Origin: Helichrysum umbraculigerum
Taxonomy: Eukaryota > Streptophyta > Magnoliopsida > Asterales > Asteraceae
Reading direction: 5' to 3'
Assembly: GCA_949592205.1 (NCBI GenBank)
Contig: CATIUR010000004.1
Coordinates: 64,329,837-64,393,836, forward strand
DNA: 64,000 nucleotides
A program made the position numbers and the translations under genes. The notes below the pieces were generated by a model. The model was not told the origin of the DNA. It saw only the letters and a program-made list of their open reading frames with translations, and did no database searches. Positions 23,101 through 33,225 of this stretch are shown in pieces (the stretch's first letter is position 1; the number at the start of each line of letters is the position of its first letter).

Positions 23101-24156
23101 AAAGCAAATGTCGTTGCTGACGCCCTCAGTCGAAAAGAGCGAGTGAAACCACTTCGGGTTCGAGCCCTCAGTATGACCATTCACAACAATTTAAACATTC
23201 AAATCCTCACTGCTCAACTCGAAGCCTTAAAAACCGAAAATGTCAAAGATGAAGCCTTGCGGGGCATGGATAAACAGTTCGAAGTCAAACCTAACGGGAT
23301 TAGGTATTTCTCAAACCGAATCTGGTTGCCTAAATTTGGGAACCTACGAGACTTGGTGATGGATGAAGCTCACAAGTCAAAATACTCTATCCATCCGGGA
23401 TCCGATAAAATGTACCATGGTATCAAGGATTTCTACTGGTGGCCGAACATGAAATCTGAAATCGCCACCTATGTCAGCAAGTGCCTTACTTGCTCCAAAG
23501 TCAAAATTGAATATCAAAAACCTTCTGGTTTACTTCAACAACCCAGTCTTCCTGAATGGAAATGGGAACAAATTGCCATGGACTTCATAACCAAACTACC
23601 CAGATCCTCGAACGGTTGCGATTCCATTTGGGTGATCGTGGATCGTCTCACAAAGTCTGCTCACTTCCTGGCAATCAAGGAATCTGACAAAATGGAACGC
23701 CTCACCAACATTTATCTGAAGGAAATCGTGACCAAACACGGTGTTCCAATCTCAATTATCTCCGATAGAGATAGTCGTTTCACTTCACAATTTTGGCAAT
23801 CACTTCAAAAATCTCTGGGTACTCGACTTGATATGAGTACCGCATACCATCCTCAAACAGACGGCCAAAGTGAACGAACCATTCAAACACTGGAAGATAT
23901 GCTACGGGCATGCGTAGTAGACTTCGGTGTAAACTGGGAAAAACATCTACCATTGTGCGAGTTCTCGTACAACAACAGTTATCATACCAGCATCAAAGCT
24001 GCACCCTTCGAGGCACTGTACGGTCGTAAGTGCCGGTCACCCATCTGTTGGACTGAAGTTGGGGATAGCCAACTCACAGGTCCAGAAATCATACACGAGA
24101 CGACTGAGAGAATCGTTGAAATTCAAAACAAGCTCAAAGCCGCGCGTGATCGTTAG
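20197..24156 (+). CDS. Chromovirus Gag-Pol polyprotein (element A), ends at an early TAG
   Basis: 1319 codons from ATG (MPPRRQITLSEAE) to TAG at 24154-24156. Order: Gag (retrotrans_gag region with ALTWWKTHA near residue 105), two CCHC zinc knuckles (CNNCRRQGHLTKDC near 286, CYECGNPGHFRDSC near 319), aspartic protease (FDTGADRSF, Asp near 387), RT (YHQLRVRD; VFIDDIL with Asp 723), RNase H (YCDASH, Asp 870; TDHKSLQHIF), integrase zinc finger (HPGSDKMYHG...CLTCSK) and D,D35E core (Asp 1129, Asp 1190, Glu 1226). The polyprotein packages and copies element RNA and inserts the cDNA. All catalytic residues are present. The TAG replaces a CAG found at this place in B and C, in the integrase C-terminal region, and removes the last 162 residues, including the chromodomain, unless read through. 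Confidence 0.93.
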   Translation: MPPRRQITLSEAEIAGIIARSVTEALATRTPPGSEDTATNTPPPKPCSYKDFLSCKPLYFKGTEGAIGLIRWIERMESVFSLCDCTENNKVKFAAYTFQEGALTWWKTHANSVGLEVANRLPWAELKKKLTEKYCPEEELHRLEEEFWHLEVQGNDVADYTTKFQQFALLCPGLVEPESKGIKKYIRGLPENIQGNVASSKPTTTESAIRLAHELMALVVSRETSNTSSSNNNKRKSTEHHHNSNKKNNAIQVYTTNSETTRNYTGDRPYCPKCNYHHFGQCGTPCNNCRRQGHLTKDCRSPKSNNNPSDRNTRQPKSCYECGNPGHFRDSCPKLKNKGNNNNNHRNNNNNVKSSAFVINSGDARHDPNVVTGMFLLNNLTASILFDTGADRSFISDEFCPLLDITPVALDVKYTVELANGKLIETDSVIPKCILNLADEIFSIDLMPIEIGSFDVIVGMDWLSKHRAEIICHDKIVRIPLAVGRTLVIQGETGGTRLNLISCLKTRKFLRKGYPAILAHIMEKKSEEKRLEDVPIVRDFPEVFPEELPGLPPPRQVEFSIDLVPGAAPVARAPYRLAPSELQELSTQLQELLERRFIRPSSSPWGAPVLFVKKKDGSFRMCIDYRELNKLTVKNRYPLPRIDDLFDQLQGSSCYSKIDLRSGYHQLRVRDADIPKTAFRTRYGHYEFQVMPFGLTNAPAIFMDLMNRVCKPYLDKFVIVFIDDILIYSRNKEEHAQHLRTILELLKHEELYAKFSKCEFWIKTVQFLGHVIDSQGIHVDPSKIEAIKDWQSPTTPTEVRQFLGLAGYYRRFIENFSKIAIPLTTLTQKDKRFDWTDKQESSFQLLKQKLCSAPILSLPEGTDDFVVYCDASHQGLGCVLMQRDKVIAYASRQLKIHEKNYTTHDLELGAVVFALKIWRHYLYGTRCTIFTDHKSLQHIFDQKDLNMRQRRWVELLTDYDCELKYHPGKANVVADALSRKERVKPLRVRALSMTIHNNLNIQILTAQLEALKTENVKDEALRGMDKQFEVKPNGIRYFSNRIWLPKFGNLRDLVMDEAHKSKYSIHPGSDKMYHGIKDFYWWPNMKSEIATYVSKCLTCSKVKIEYQKPSGLLQQPSLPEWKWEQIAMDFITKLPRSSNGCDSIWVIVDRLTKSAHFLAIKESDKMERLTNIYLKEIVTKHGVPISIISDRDSRFTSQFWQSLQKSLGTRLDMSTAYHPQTDGQSERTIQTLEDMLRACVVDFGVNWEKHLPLCEFSYNNSYHTSIKAAPFEALYGRKCRSPICWTEVGDSQLTGPEIIHETTERIVEIQNKLKAARDR

Positions 24157-24645
24157 AAAAGTTATGCTGATGTGAGACGCAAACCACTCGAGTTCCAGGT
24201 TGGGGATCGAGTTCTACTCAAAGTATCGCCTTGGAAAGGCGTAATCCGATTTGGCAAACGAGGGAAGTTGAATCCCAGATACATTGGACCGTTCGAGATC
24301 CTTGAAAGGATTGGTCCAGTGGCTTATCGATTGCAGCTGCCATCTGAACTCAGCAGCGTGCATTCCACATTTCATGTTTCAAATCTGAAGAAGTGTCTGT
24401 CTGATGAGACACTTATCATTCCACTCGATGAAATTCGAGTTGACGAAAAACTTCACTTTGTTGAGGAACCCGCTGAAATCATGGACCGTGAGGTCAAACA
24501 ACTTAAACAAAGTCGTATTCCCATCGTCAAAGTTAGGTGGAATTTGCGGCGCGGTCCGGAATTTACCTGGGAACGAGAGGACCAAATGCGACTCAAGTAT
24601 CCTCAACTCTTCACTGATTCAACGTCAAACACCACTTCAACATAA
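24157..24645 (+). pseudogene. C-terminal integrase and chromodomain of element A, cut off by the TAG
   Basis: Same frame as the polyprotein upstream of it. It holds the integrase C-terminal fold (FQVGDRVLLKVSPWKGV, GKLNPRYIGPFEILERIG, VHSTFHVSNLKKCL) and a chromodomain-like end (VEEPAEIMDREVKQLKQSRI, VKVRWN, FTWEREDQMRLKYPQLF). Chromodomains of this clade steer insertion toward marked heterochromatin. Without the preceding stop it would be the end of a single protein of about 1480 residues. The first in-frame ATG lies at 24172, but independent translation is not expected. Confidence 0.88.
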
Positions 24646-24679
24646 ATTTCGGGACGAAATTCTTCTAACAGGGGGAGAA
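24645..24679 (+). promoter_or_regulatory. Pre-PPT hairpin and polypurine tract of element A
   Basis: AATTTCG (24645-24651) pairs with CGAAATT (24655-24661) around the loop GGA. The polypurine tract GGGGGAGAA (24671-24679) directly precedes the 3' LTR. The stem begins at the last base of the stop codon. Confidence 0.85.
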
Positions 24680-27297
24680 TGTGACAACCGTCAATTTAGG
24701 ACTATACTTTAGTGCCTAATTAAGTTTTAATACATGTAATTAGTTCTGTGTTAGGCTAATTAATGTATCAACTATTATATATATTGTTGAATATATATCT
24801 ACAATTATGCGGTTTGTTTAAATCGTACGAGTTTCAAATCGAATAAATTTCGATACAATAAATACGGACGTTGGTGACCAATTTTATTAAATAACGCTAT
24901 TATGTCAAAAATATTATTATTATAATATTTCGTATTCATTCGTATCGTACAATCAGAAAGTTACACAATTTAAAATGTAAAACGCGCAAACAAATTAACT
25001 TACCTTTTTATAATTCAAATATAAAGTGATTAGTAAAATATTTAAATAAAATATAGCGTAATAAATTGTATTTTTAAAATGTACCAATTAATATTTAAAA
25101 TAATTATTTAACGTTTAAACGACGGAACAAACGAACACCGCACGGAGCGGAAACGCGGGGCGAAAATGGGGGCTTAACCTCCCACTCCCACCCACTTTTC
25201 CTCATTTCTCTTTTTCTCTATCTCTCTTCTCTCTATTTTCTCTCAACTAAACCACAACCCAAAATCATCAAAAATCGCAAAATAAACACATTAAACGACT
25301 TCAAAACACTATACTCCTTAGGAAATAAACGACCACCTCGCGACGATCTACAATCCTAACTTTCCGGATTTTCATTTCATCACTTTGTAAGTTTCCGACA
25401 AATTACGAAATCTCTCGATTTTACTTACTTTTCATATATTATTGTTTGGATAAGCTTAATATGTCCCTATGAGGGTTGGGTAAAAGAATCAGACCAAACG
25501 GAAACCCGAAAACACGTTTTTGGCTCGAAATCCGTCAAACAGGTGATAGTGTCGCATGGATGAACCCAGACATGCTTCACTACCAGCGTCACTCCTTAAG
25601 TGCCACTACACCTCCGATACCGACACTTCTTAAGTGTCGCATAAGCTCAAAAATTAACCTCTGACCGTCACTACTGAAGTGACGCCTATACCTACCTAGC
25701 GACACTTGTTAAGTGCCGCAATATCCTTTTATCTGACACAATATACCGTCACTATATAAGTGACACCCTATATTCTATACCGACACTTCATAAGTGTTGC
25801 ACATGATCCCATTTTAATCTATAACCGTCACTCTACAAGTGACGCCATACTATTTTACGCGACACTTCGGTAGTGTCGCTATGATACACGTCACTCCTTA
25901 AGTGACGCCCAAATATCCGAAATCATTATTTTATACGACACTCCATAAGTGCCGCCGTTATGCTGAACCCGTCACTCCTGAAGTGACGCATACAATTTCA
26001 CGCGACACTAGATCAGTGACGCTATACCCTTGAATCTGACACTTCACACGACACTTCCTTAGTGTCGCATGATTTTCCTTAGTGACGCCTATAGTGACGC
26101 ATAAAACAGCAGGTTGTCCAACTATTTTTACACCAAGTGTCGAGATTTCACAACTTCAAATACTTATTCCATACGACTTTTAGAACATAATGGGACTTAT
26201 ATTTCAAGTGTAACACTTCAAAAACATGACGACAACAATAACACTTTTATCTCAACTAATCACCAACGGGCCGTACGCGTTTTCAAAACATACTTCTAAT
26301 TCAAACAAGTCGTAGTAACTTGTAACAATACAATAAACCAAATCGGGGTAATTTGGACATTAAGTTAGACAAACATTTCAATGGTAGTCTTTCGAGATAC
26401 CAATACAATTAATAACAATTCAAGTGTCGTGGACACATTCAGGTTTTCAAGTCTTTGGACACCAACACACTGCTAATTACTTCAAGTTTATTAAGTTAAA
26501 CACATCAGGAATCAGGTAAGTTTCATAGCCCCATTTTCACTGCTTTACAACTAGGGGTGTGATATTACTACTCGATTTTGTTTTACAAGTAGAACGCAAG
26601 TGCCAAACTTCAAATACTACATGAGTTTCAAGCTAATCAATTTAAAGTCCTCCATAAGCATAGTCTCTAGTATTTTATAGCGTGAATGTTAGTATATGAT
26701 ATCATATGGGATTGACAATCCTCATCCGGGTTAGCACGCACTAACCGGTCAAACGGATGTATTAGCATTTGGGAAGACGAGTGTTGATTAGGCACTCGTA
26801 GGAGGCACTCCAAGTTAGGTTTCCTTAATTGGGCCTGACAAATCAGTTAAGCTCAGACTATGTGCTCATGGACAGTATAACTTTTATTTTGCTTAATTGC
26901 ATTTTAAATTCATTATAAATCTTGCGGTTCTGACAACTATACATTGACATACAAACCTGTGAGCTCACCAGCGTTTTCGCTGACCCATTTTAGTATTTAT
27001 CACAGGTACCCAGCAGTAGTTTGGCTGCACAAGCAGGAATTATTAGCTCGAGTCAGCATACATACAACTAGAGATTGGACTGCATTATTATATTTTGTAA
27101 AAATGATTATGCTATGTAATCTCTCAATTTCAGGAATCGAGCTAATGTAACTATATTTTGATGTAAACAATTACTTTATCTATACAAGTTTAAAACGACG
27201 CATATAGTGGTCGTTCATTATATCTTATGTGCTTTGTATATTGATTAGTGACACCCAAATCAAGCTTCCGCAAATCATTAAATTTGGGGGTGTCACA
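24680..27297 (+). repeat. 3' LTR of element A
   Basis: 2618 bp, nearly identical to 17122-19739. Differences seen include G/A at the GAATGAATTT site, a changed GTGAGT (GTAAGT here) and several within the palindrome array. Confidence 0.95.
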
Positions 27298-27857
27298 CCG
27301 CGTACCCGAGAGGGTTTTGTAGGCTTAACGGCATGAGATCATTAATGTCATCTAGCAAAACTATATTGATCATAGTATCATTTCCATATAAATTCGTGTC
27401 ACATTTAGAATTAAAACCATAGGAACGAAGTTGAACATTGTGATATAGGATTTGGTAATAAGTACATATATGAAAGGATACCCTAACAATTACGGCGGCC
27501 GACGTAATTGCAAAGGTATCACGACATATAGGTGTTTATATGACCACATTCTAGTGTCCAATCTGTCGCCTTCAAAGTTGCATGACGACGTCAAATCTCG
27601 ACTCTACAGGTTTTGAGATCATAATCCTTGGTCATTGGTTTGGTGCATACAATATCTAAATTGCCCATTTATCCTAAACTCCTATGTACTCAAAATCGTA
27701 TCTAATATGCCGCCCAGACATTCTACTCGAAATTCTAAAAGAAAAAAAAAAAAAAAAATATCAATCGATAGGGAATCAATAGAACAGTTCACATAAGGCA
27801 TCGGCCTTAAATCTAAATATGTACATATGATATCTCTGATCAATGTTCTTTCATTGA
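27298..27857 (+). other. Element E internal region, continuation after element A
   Basis: It begins with the right CCGCG target duplication. AT-rich, non-coding, with an A-run near 27740. It ends abruptly at 27858 where chromovirus B integrase sequence starts. No ORF or gene is visible. Confidence 0.65.
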
Positions 27858-27858
27858 T

Positions 27859-28650
27859 CAAACCGATGGCCAAAGTGAACGAACCATCCAAACCCTGGAA
27901 GATATGCTACGCGCCTGCGTAGTTGATTTCGGTACAAACTGGGAAAGACATCTACCGTTGTGCGAATTCTCGTACAATAACAGCTATCACGCCAGCATTA
28001 AGGCTGCACCTTTTGAGGCACTGTATGGTCGTAAGTGCCGATCACCGATCTGTTGGACTGAAGTGGGAGATAGTCAACTCACTGGTCCTGAACTCATACA
28101 CGCCACCACTGAGAAAATTGTGGAAATCCAAAACCGACTCAAAGCCGCACGTGATCGTCAGAAAAGTTACGCTGACGTGAGATGCAAACCACTCGAGTTC
28201 CTAGTTGGGGATCGAGTACTCTTAAAAGTATCGCCTTGGAAAGGCGTCATCCGTTTTGGCAAACGCGGGAAGTTAAATCCCAGGTACATCGGGCCTTTTG
28301 AGATCCTCGAACGGATTGGCCCCGTAGCTTATCGATTGCAGCTGCCATCCGAACTCAGCAGCGTGCACCCTACTTTTCATATTTCCAATTTGAAGAAGTG
28401 TCTGTCTGATGAGACACTTATTATCCCACTAGATGAAATTCGTGTTGACGATAAACTTCACTTCGTTGAGGAACCCGCTGAAATTATGGACCGTGAGGTC
28501 AAACAACTGAAACAAAGTCGTATTCCCATCGTCAAGGTCAGATGGAATTCGCGGCGTGGTCCGGAATTCACCTGGGAACGGGAAGACCAAATGCGACTCA
28601 AATATCCTCAACTATTCACTGATTCTACATCAAACACGACCTCGAACTAA
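27859..28650 (+). pseudogene. Integrase end and chromodomain of element B
   Basis: The frame enters at QTDGQSERTIQTLEDM, just before the catalytic Glu, and runs without interruption to a stop at 28648-28650. The first ATG is at 27904 (248 codons). It includes the integrase C-terminal fold (FLVGDRVLLKVSPWKGV, NPRYIGPFEILERIG) and a chromodomain-like end (VKVRWNSRRGPEFTWEREDQ). Loss of the first two catalytic Asp residues and of everything upstream makes it inactive. It keeps CAG where element A has TAG. Confidence 0.88.
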
Positions 28651-28684
28651 ATTTCGGGACGAAATTCTTCTAACAGGGGGAGAA
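28650..28684 (+). promoter_or_regulatory. Pre-PPT hairpin and polypurine tract of element B
   Basis: AATTTCG (28650-28656), GGA loop, CGAAATT (28660-28666), then GGGGGAGAA before the LTR at 28685. Confidence 0.85.
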
Positions 28685-29564
28685 TGTAACACCCGCCAAA
28701 TTAGGACTAGTATTTAGTGCCTAATCAGATGTTAATACATGTAATTAGTTCTTTGTTAGGCTAATTAATGTAACGAATTATATATATTGTTGAATATATA
28801 CGAAAATGCGATTTGGTTAAATCGTACGCAATTTAAATCGAATGTATTTCGATTCAATTTTATACGGACGTTGGTGACCAATTTTTATCAAATAACGTTG
28901 TTATATCAAAAATATTATTTTGATAATATTTCGTATTCATTCGTATCATACAAACCGAACTTACACAATTTGAAATATTACGACACGCAAACTAAATAAA
29001 CAAACTTATATTTTATAATTCAAATATAAAGTTATTTGTAAAATATTTAAATGAAATATTGCGTATTAATTTACATTTTAAAACATACCATTTAATACAT
29101 AAAATTATTATTTAACGTTTAAACGACGGAGCGAACGAACACCGCACGGAGCGGAAACGCGGGGCGAAAAATGGGAGGATAACCTCCCATTCCCCACCTT
29201 TTCTTTCTCATTTCATTCCACTCACTCTCTCTCTTCCTCTCTCCTCTCTATTTTCTCTCTAAATCAAACCACCTCCATAATCTCTCAAAATCACAAAATA
29301 CTACTATCAACCGGCCTTGGATCTTATCACCACTTTGGAGAAAAACGACCACCGCATCCCGATCTATCATCCTATCTTTTCGGATTTCTCATCCGACACT
29401 TTGTAAGTTTCCGACAAATCCCGAAATCTCTCGTTTTTAAGTGTTTTTACTTGTTAGTAGTTTGGATCAACTTATAACGTCCAAATATGGATTGGTTAAA
29501 AGTTTTGGACCGAAAGGAAACCGAAAAACTCGTTTTCAGCACATTTTCCGGCCAACAGACCGCT

Positions 29565-29873
29565 ACGTCGCAGTTGGCCCAAAATTTATGCGACGTCAGC
29601 TTCAACGTCGCAAGACCCCTCGTAACGTCGCATAGTGCGACGTCAGTCACAACGTCGCACGAATCCTCGACGTCGCATATAGCGACGCAGCTTCTTACGT
29701 CGCATTGATTTGCGAAGTCGACAATAGCGACGCAGACCGTAACGTCGCAGACCAAATTTACGTCGCATTAGCGACGCAACGCCCTACGTCGCATTAAATT
29801 GCGAAACGTCGCCTTTAGCGACGTCATGCTCAACGTCGCAATCCTTACCTGCGACGTCACACCCAACGTCGCA
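29565..29873 (+). repeat. Palindrome array in the B LTR, ACGTCGC type
   Basis: Example: ACGTCGCATAGTGCGACGT (29625-29643), 8-bp arms and a 3-nt loop. Many further ACGTCGC and GCGACG words follow at 15-30-bp spacing. Confidence 0.85.
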
Positions 29874-30016
29874 CAAACCAGAAAACTCAGATTTTTACTA
29901 AGTGTCGAAACCTAAAATTTTAACACCTGATTTTACCCAAATTCGGATCCAGATGCGTTTTTCGTCAAAGCAATATAGTAGAAATAAAAATTTTCCAAGC
30001 TGACCTGGTAGCTCGA

Positions 30017-30104
30017 CCCCAGCCAGGGGCTCTGCCCCTTGGACCCCGCCAGGGGCTGCCGCCCCTTGGACCCCGCTACCAGGGGCGCTGCCCCCGGACC
30101 CCCG
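30017..30104 (+). repeat. GC-rich tandem hairpin module in the B LTR
   Basis: Same three-unit module as 5250-5337 in the solo LTR. Confidence 0.8.
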
Positions 30105-31224
30105 TACTTAGATTCCGTAACGGCTTCTAAAACACAATCAAAACACATTTTTCAAGTAAAACGCCACGAAATCAAAATAATAATAGTTGAGATTATTATT
30201 ACAAATCCGTCACCAACGGGCCGTACACTTTTCAAACACTTAAACGTATCAACCAAATAATGGAGATTTGGACATTATAGTTGAATGAACAACTACAAGG
30301 GTGATCTTTTGAGATACCCAATCATGATTATAACCATCGCGTGTCGTGGACACCCTCAGGTTACAAGTCTTTGGACTCCATACTCGGCTAATCAACTTAC
30401 GTTTGTTTAAACGCTTTCAGACTCAGGTGAGTCTCATAGCCCCTCTTTTACTGTTTTACTCAGGGGTGTGATATATTGCTCAACTTTTAACATGTGAACG
30501 CAAGTACAAACATTTCATATACTACATGAGTTTTTCGAAACTAATCATTTTAAAGTCCTCCGTCAGCATAGTTGTTAATACGTTGTAGCGTGAATATTAG
30601 TATATGGTACCATATAGGATTGACCCACCTCGTCCGGGTTAGCAAGAACTAACCGGGTAAACGGACGTACTAATATTTGGGAAGACGAATGTGGATTAGG
30701 CATTCGTGGAGGCACCTCGCCCGGAATTCTCTATAGGGGACCCGGCCCTCGAGTTAAGCTCAACTATGTGCTCATGGCTGTATACACAATGACTATCATT
30801 TAATTGCTGGATGCAATTCATTATTTAATTGCTGGATGCAATTCATTATTTAAATCTTGCGGTTCACACTATATTAACTTATTTCAAACCTGTGAGCTCA
30901 CCAGCTTTTAGCTGACCTTTTAGCATATATCGCAGGTACCAAGCAGTAGGATGTTTCTGCTTCAGGATTTTAGCTCGAGTCAGCATACAGAAGATTGAGA
31001 TTTTCTTGCATTAGTATATTTTGTACAAGTACTTATGTACTGAAATCTCATTTGATTTAAATTCGAGCTATGTAAAGTTTTAAATGTTGTAAACCTTTCT
31101 ATTATCAATATATTTTGTTAAAATGACGCATATAGAGTCGTTTACTATATATCTTTGTGCTTTGTTATTGATTAGTAACACCCAAATCAAGCTTCCGCAA
31201 ATCATTAAATTTGGGGGTGTTACA

Positions 31225-32100
31225 ATTCAATTGACCGTTAGCCCGACTATCCCAACTTGTTCCGCGGGATTATTCATGTTCATGTTTTTGTTCAATCAAC
31301 AATTCATGCCACGATACAGATGTCTCTGATGACTGTGACTGGGGACCAGGATTCGAGGACAGTTTTTAGTTGAATTGGTTTGTACATTTGGGAGAACTTC
31401 CGGTGTATTTGACATTCTATAACTGCTATCCATGTGACATATTATTTATCTGATTGCGAACAACTCTACATTACATATATAATAGGCTCGTAGTTATAGC
31501 TCATTAGGATATAGGATATCTGTGAGAGTAATGTGGCACCCTAGTTAGTGTAACGGAAAAAAACCGTAAAACGGCCAAATACTCGGTATAGTGCTGGAAA
31601 CACCAGTTGGTGGAGTACAAACATACGGAAGCCGCGGAAAGGTCGTAGGTACAATACTTTGCATTACCTATGTTTCCAGCCTCTCCAGATTAGTCATCAC
31701 AACTAGTAGCCTTACCCTTTGACTACTCATCAACAACATTTATCGAAATCATAGTAAACACTCGCGTTATTCACTATCGTCCGAGTCTCCGTACAAACTC
31801 CCTTTTCTTTTATCGTATTTTATTTACTTTTTAATTAGTTATAAAAAGAAAACCCCTTCAAAAGATTTTAAAACCCTAGCTAGATTACAAAAGATAATTA
31901 AACTTCCAAGACTCCCATGCCCGTTGTAGTTTGAAGAATGACACCTGAGTCATACATACCGCTTACTGCCCTTTTAGGTCTGTTAGTAGCATACAGCTTA
32001 AGATTCCCCTGCTCTATAAATTTAAAACCCCCTGCCGTTTGTCCCTGTTGGCCGGATCAACGACCGGAGTAAAACCCGACCGACCGCTGGGACCGCAACA
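31225..32100 (+). repeat. Athila-type LTR, 3' part, plus strand
   Basis: Non-coding sequence directly upstream of an Athila-type primer-binding site. It ends GGGACCGCAACA. The 5' part of this LTR is missing, because it abuts the end of element B at 31224. Opposite in orientation to the Athila at 1-9156, so it is a separate insertion. Confidence 0.65.
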
Positions 32101-32106
32101 AGTTTT

Positions 32107-32123
32107 TGGCGCTGCTGCCGGGG
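32107..32123 (+). promoter_or_regulatory. Athila/Tat-type primer-binding site
   Basis: TGGCGCTGCTGCCGGGG closely resembles the TGGCGCCGTTGCCGGGG used by Athila and Tat elements. It is distinct from the Met tRNA site of the chromoviruses and SIRE. Confidence 0.8.
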
Positions 32124-32294
32124 ACTTTAACGATCGATTTTAGAAATTTAGTTATCTTAGTTATATAGCGATCCTTTCAGAAGATCAACATCATCCGAAA
32201 GTTACATTTTCTATCCTTAGGTTAGTTAGATTTTAATTTCCCGTCCTTAGTTAAACCTATCTTTTCCAAAACCCTAATTTCTTCAAAACAAGTT

Positions 32295-32447
32295 ATGATG
32301 AACCGTATCACTCTCGCCTCATCAACCAAACCACTGTTAGAGGGACGAGGAGGACCAATCGTATCACCAACCGACGCCCTTGAAATTATGCCACACTTCA
32401 TTAAAATGATTAAATCTCAATGTCAGTTTCATGGTCTTTTGGTTGAA
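32295..32447 (+). pseudogene. Start of Athila gag, cut by the SIRE insertion
   Basis: The ATG at 32295 opens MMNRITLASSTKPLLEGRGG and leads to HFIKMIKSQCQFHGLLVE, which resembles the start of the conserved Athila Gag core (FHG motif). After 51 codons the SIRE LTR begins at 32448, and the frame then runs a few codons into LTR sequence and stops. The rest of gag should lie beyond the right end of the window if the SIRE copy is intact. Between 32124 and 32294 is an AT-rich untranslated leader. Confidence 0.7.
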
Positions 32448-33128
32448 TGTTGGGTCAAAACTGTTTCTGAGTTGAAGTTGAAGAGAAGATAGAGTACAAG
32501 TGATTAAAACTGTTTATGATGAAGGTTACTACTGTCTTTACAAAGTTACAACTGATAGAAGAAAACTGAAGAGAAGACAAGTGTTACAACTGATTGAAGA
32601 TAGATTTCAACTGATAGTTATGTGTCTGTAAGTAGTTAAAACTGCTTATGTATCTGTAACTGTTAGTTATATATGTAGCAGTTAACACTGATTATATATT
32701 TGTACTTAGTCTTATATTACAATTGAAGCAGTTACCACTGAATGTGTAATAGTAACAACTGTTTACTTCAGAATGGTAGTTACAACTGTTTATGATTTTG
32801 TGATAAGTAAGAGTCGGTTATGGAAGTTATTTTATTCCATATTTGTAGGAGATTGTATAGGACTCTATGTGATATAAATAGAGATCCTTTAGACCTAGAT
32901 AGGTTAACGTTTTGCGTATCTTCAAGGTTTTCTGTAACCCTAATACATCAAGTGTATTCGTCTTATATCATTAATAAGATTGAAGCTTTTGATATATTAT
33001 TGTGTTCTGAGTATTAATATATATTCATAGATCTTCTTAATATTATTGAGTGTGATTCCGCAACTTCTCAATAATACATTCAAGGCTTATTATATACGAT
33101 TGTTTATTAAGTTAAACAGGGACTAACA
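32448..33128 (+). repeat. 5' LTR of the SIRE element, 681 bp
   Basis: It starts TGTTGGGTC and ends GGGACTAACA. Between about 32545 and 32790 it has eight YAACTG sites on one strand or the other (CAACTG, TAACTG or complements), matching the plant MYB consensus, at spacings of tens of bases. The left border is assigned from the gag break and TG; the 3' LTR is not available to confirm it. Confidence 0.78.
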
Positions 33129-33131
33129 AAG

Positions 33132-33143
33132 TGGTATCAGAGC
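33132..33143 (+). promoter_or_regulatory. Primer-binding site of the SIRE element
   Basis: TGGTATCAGAGC lies three bases after the LTR and matches initiator Met tRNA. Confidence 0.88.
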
Positions 33144-33225
33144 TTGTGAAGCTTTGAAGACAGGAAGATCTGGGATTATTCGTATTAGTATTTGAGGTTT
33201 AGTTTTTATATTAAGTTTGATTTCA

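Larger units (their letters stand above)
17122..27297 (+). mobile_element. Element A: complete Tekay/Del-type chromovirus (Ty3/gypsy)
   Basis: A 10,176-bp element with equal-length LTRs (2618 bp each), initiator Met primer-binding site, one gag-pol frame, C-terminal chromodomain, hairpin and polypurine tract, and 5-bp duplications. By eye I counted about eight LTR differences, roughly 0.3 percent, which suggests insertion on the order of 100,000 years ago under a commonly used plant rate of 1.3e-8 per site per year. It is the youngest insertion on the left side. One TAG in the frame near the end of integrase is the only clear coding defect. Relative to element C it lacks most of the leader reading frame upstream of gag. 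Confidence 0.95.
27858..31224 (+). mobile_element. Element B: 5'-truncated chromovirus with 3' LTR
   Basis: Only the end of integrase, the chromodomain, the hairpin and polypurine tract, and a complete 2540-bp LTR remain. The 5' LTR, gag, protease, RT and most of integrase are missing; the break is at 27858, next to element E leader. The coding part is almost identical to element C (61020-61790), so it is the same family. Confidence 0.88.
28685..31224 (+). repeat. 3' LTR of element B, 2540 bp
   Basis: It starts TGTAACACCCGCC and ends GGGGGTGTTACA. It has a donor-like GTAAGT (GT at 29403), the ACGTCGC palindrome array (29565-29873), the GC-rich module (30017-30104), the palindrome TATATGGTACCATATA (30601-30616), branch-like CTGAC (30912-30916) and acceptor-like CGCAG ending at 30935. 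Confidence 0.92.
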
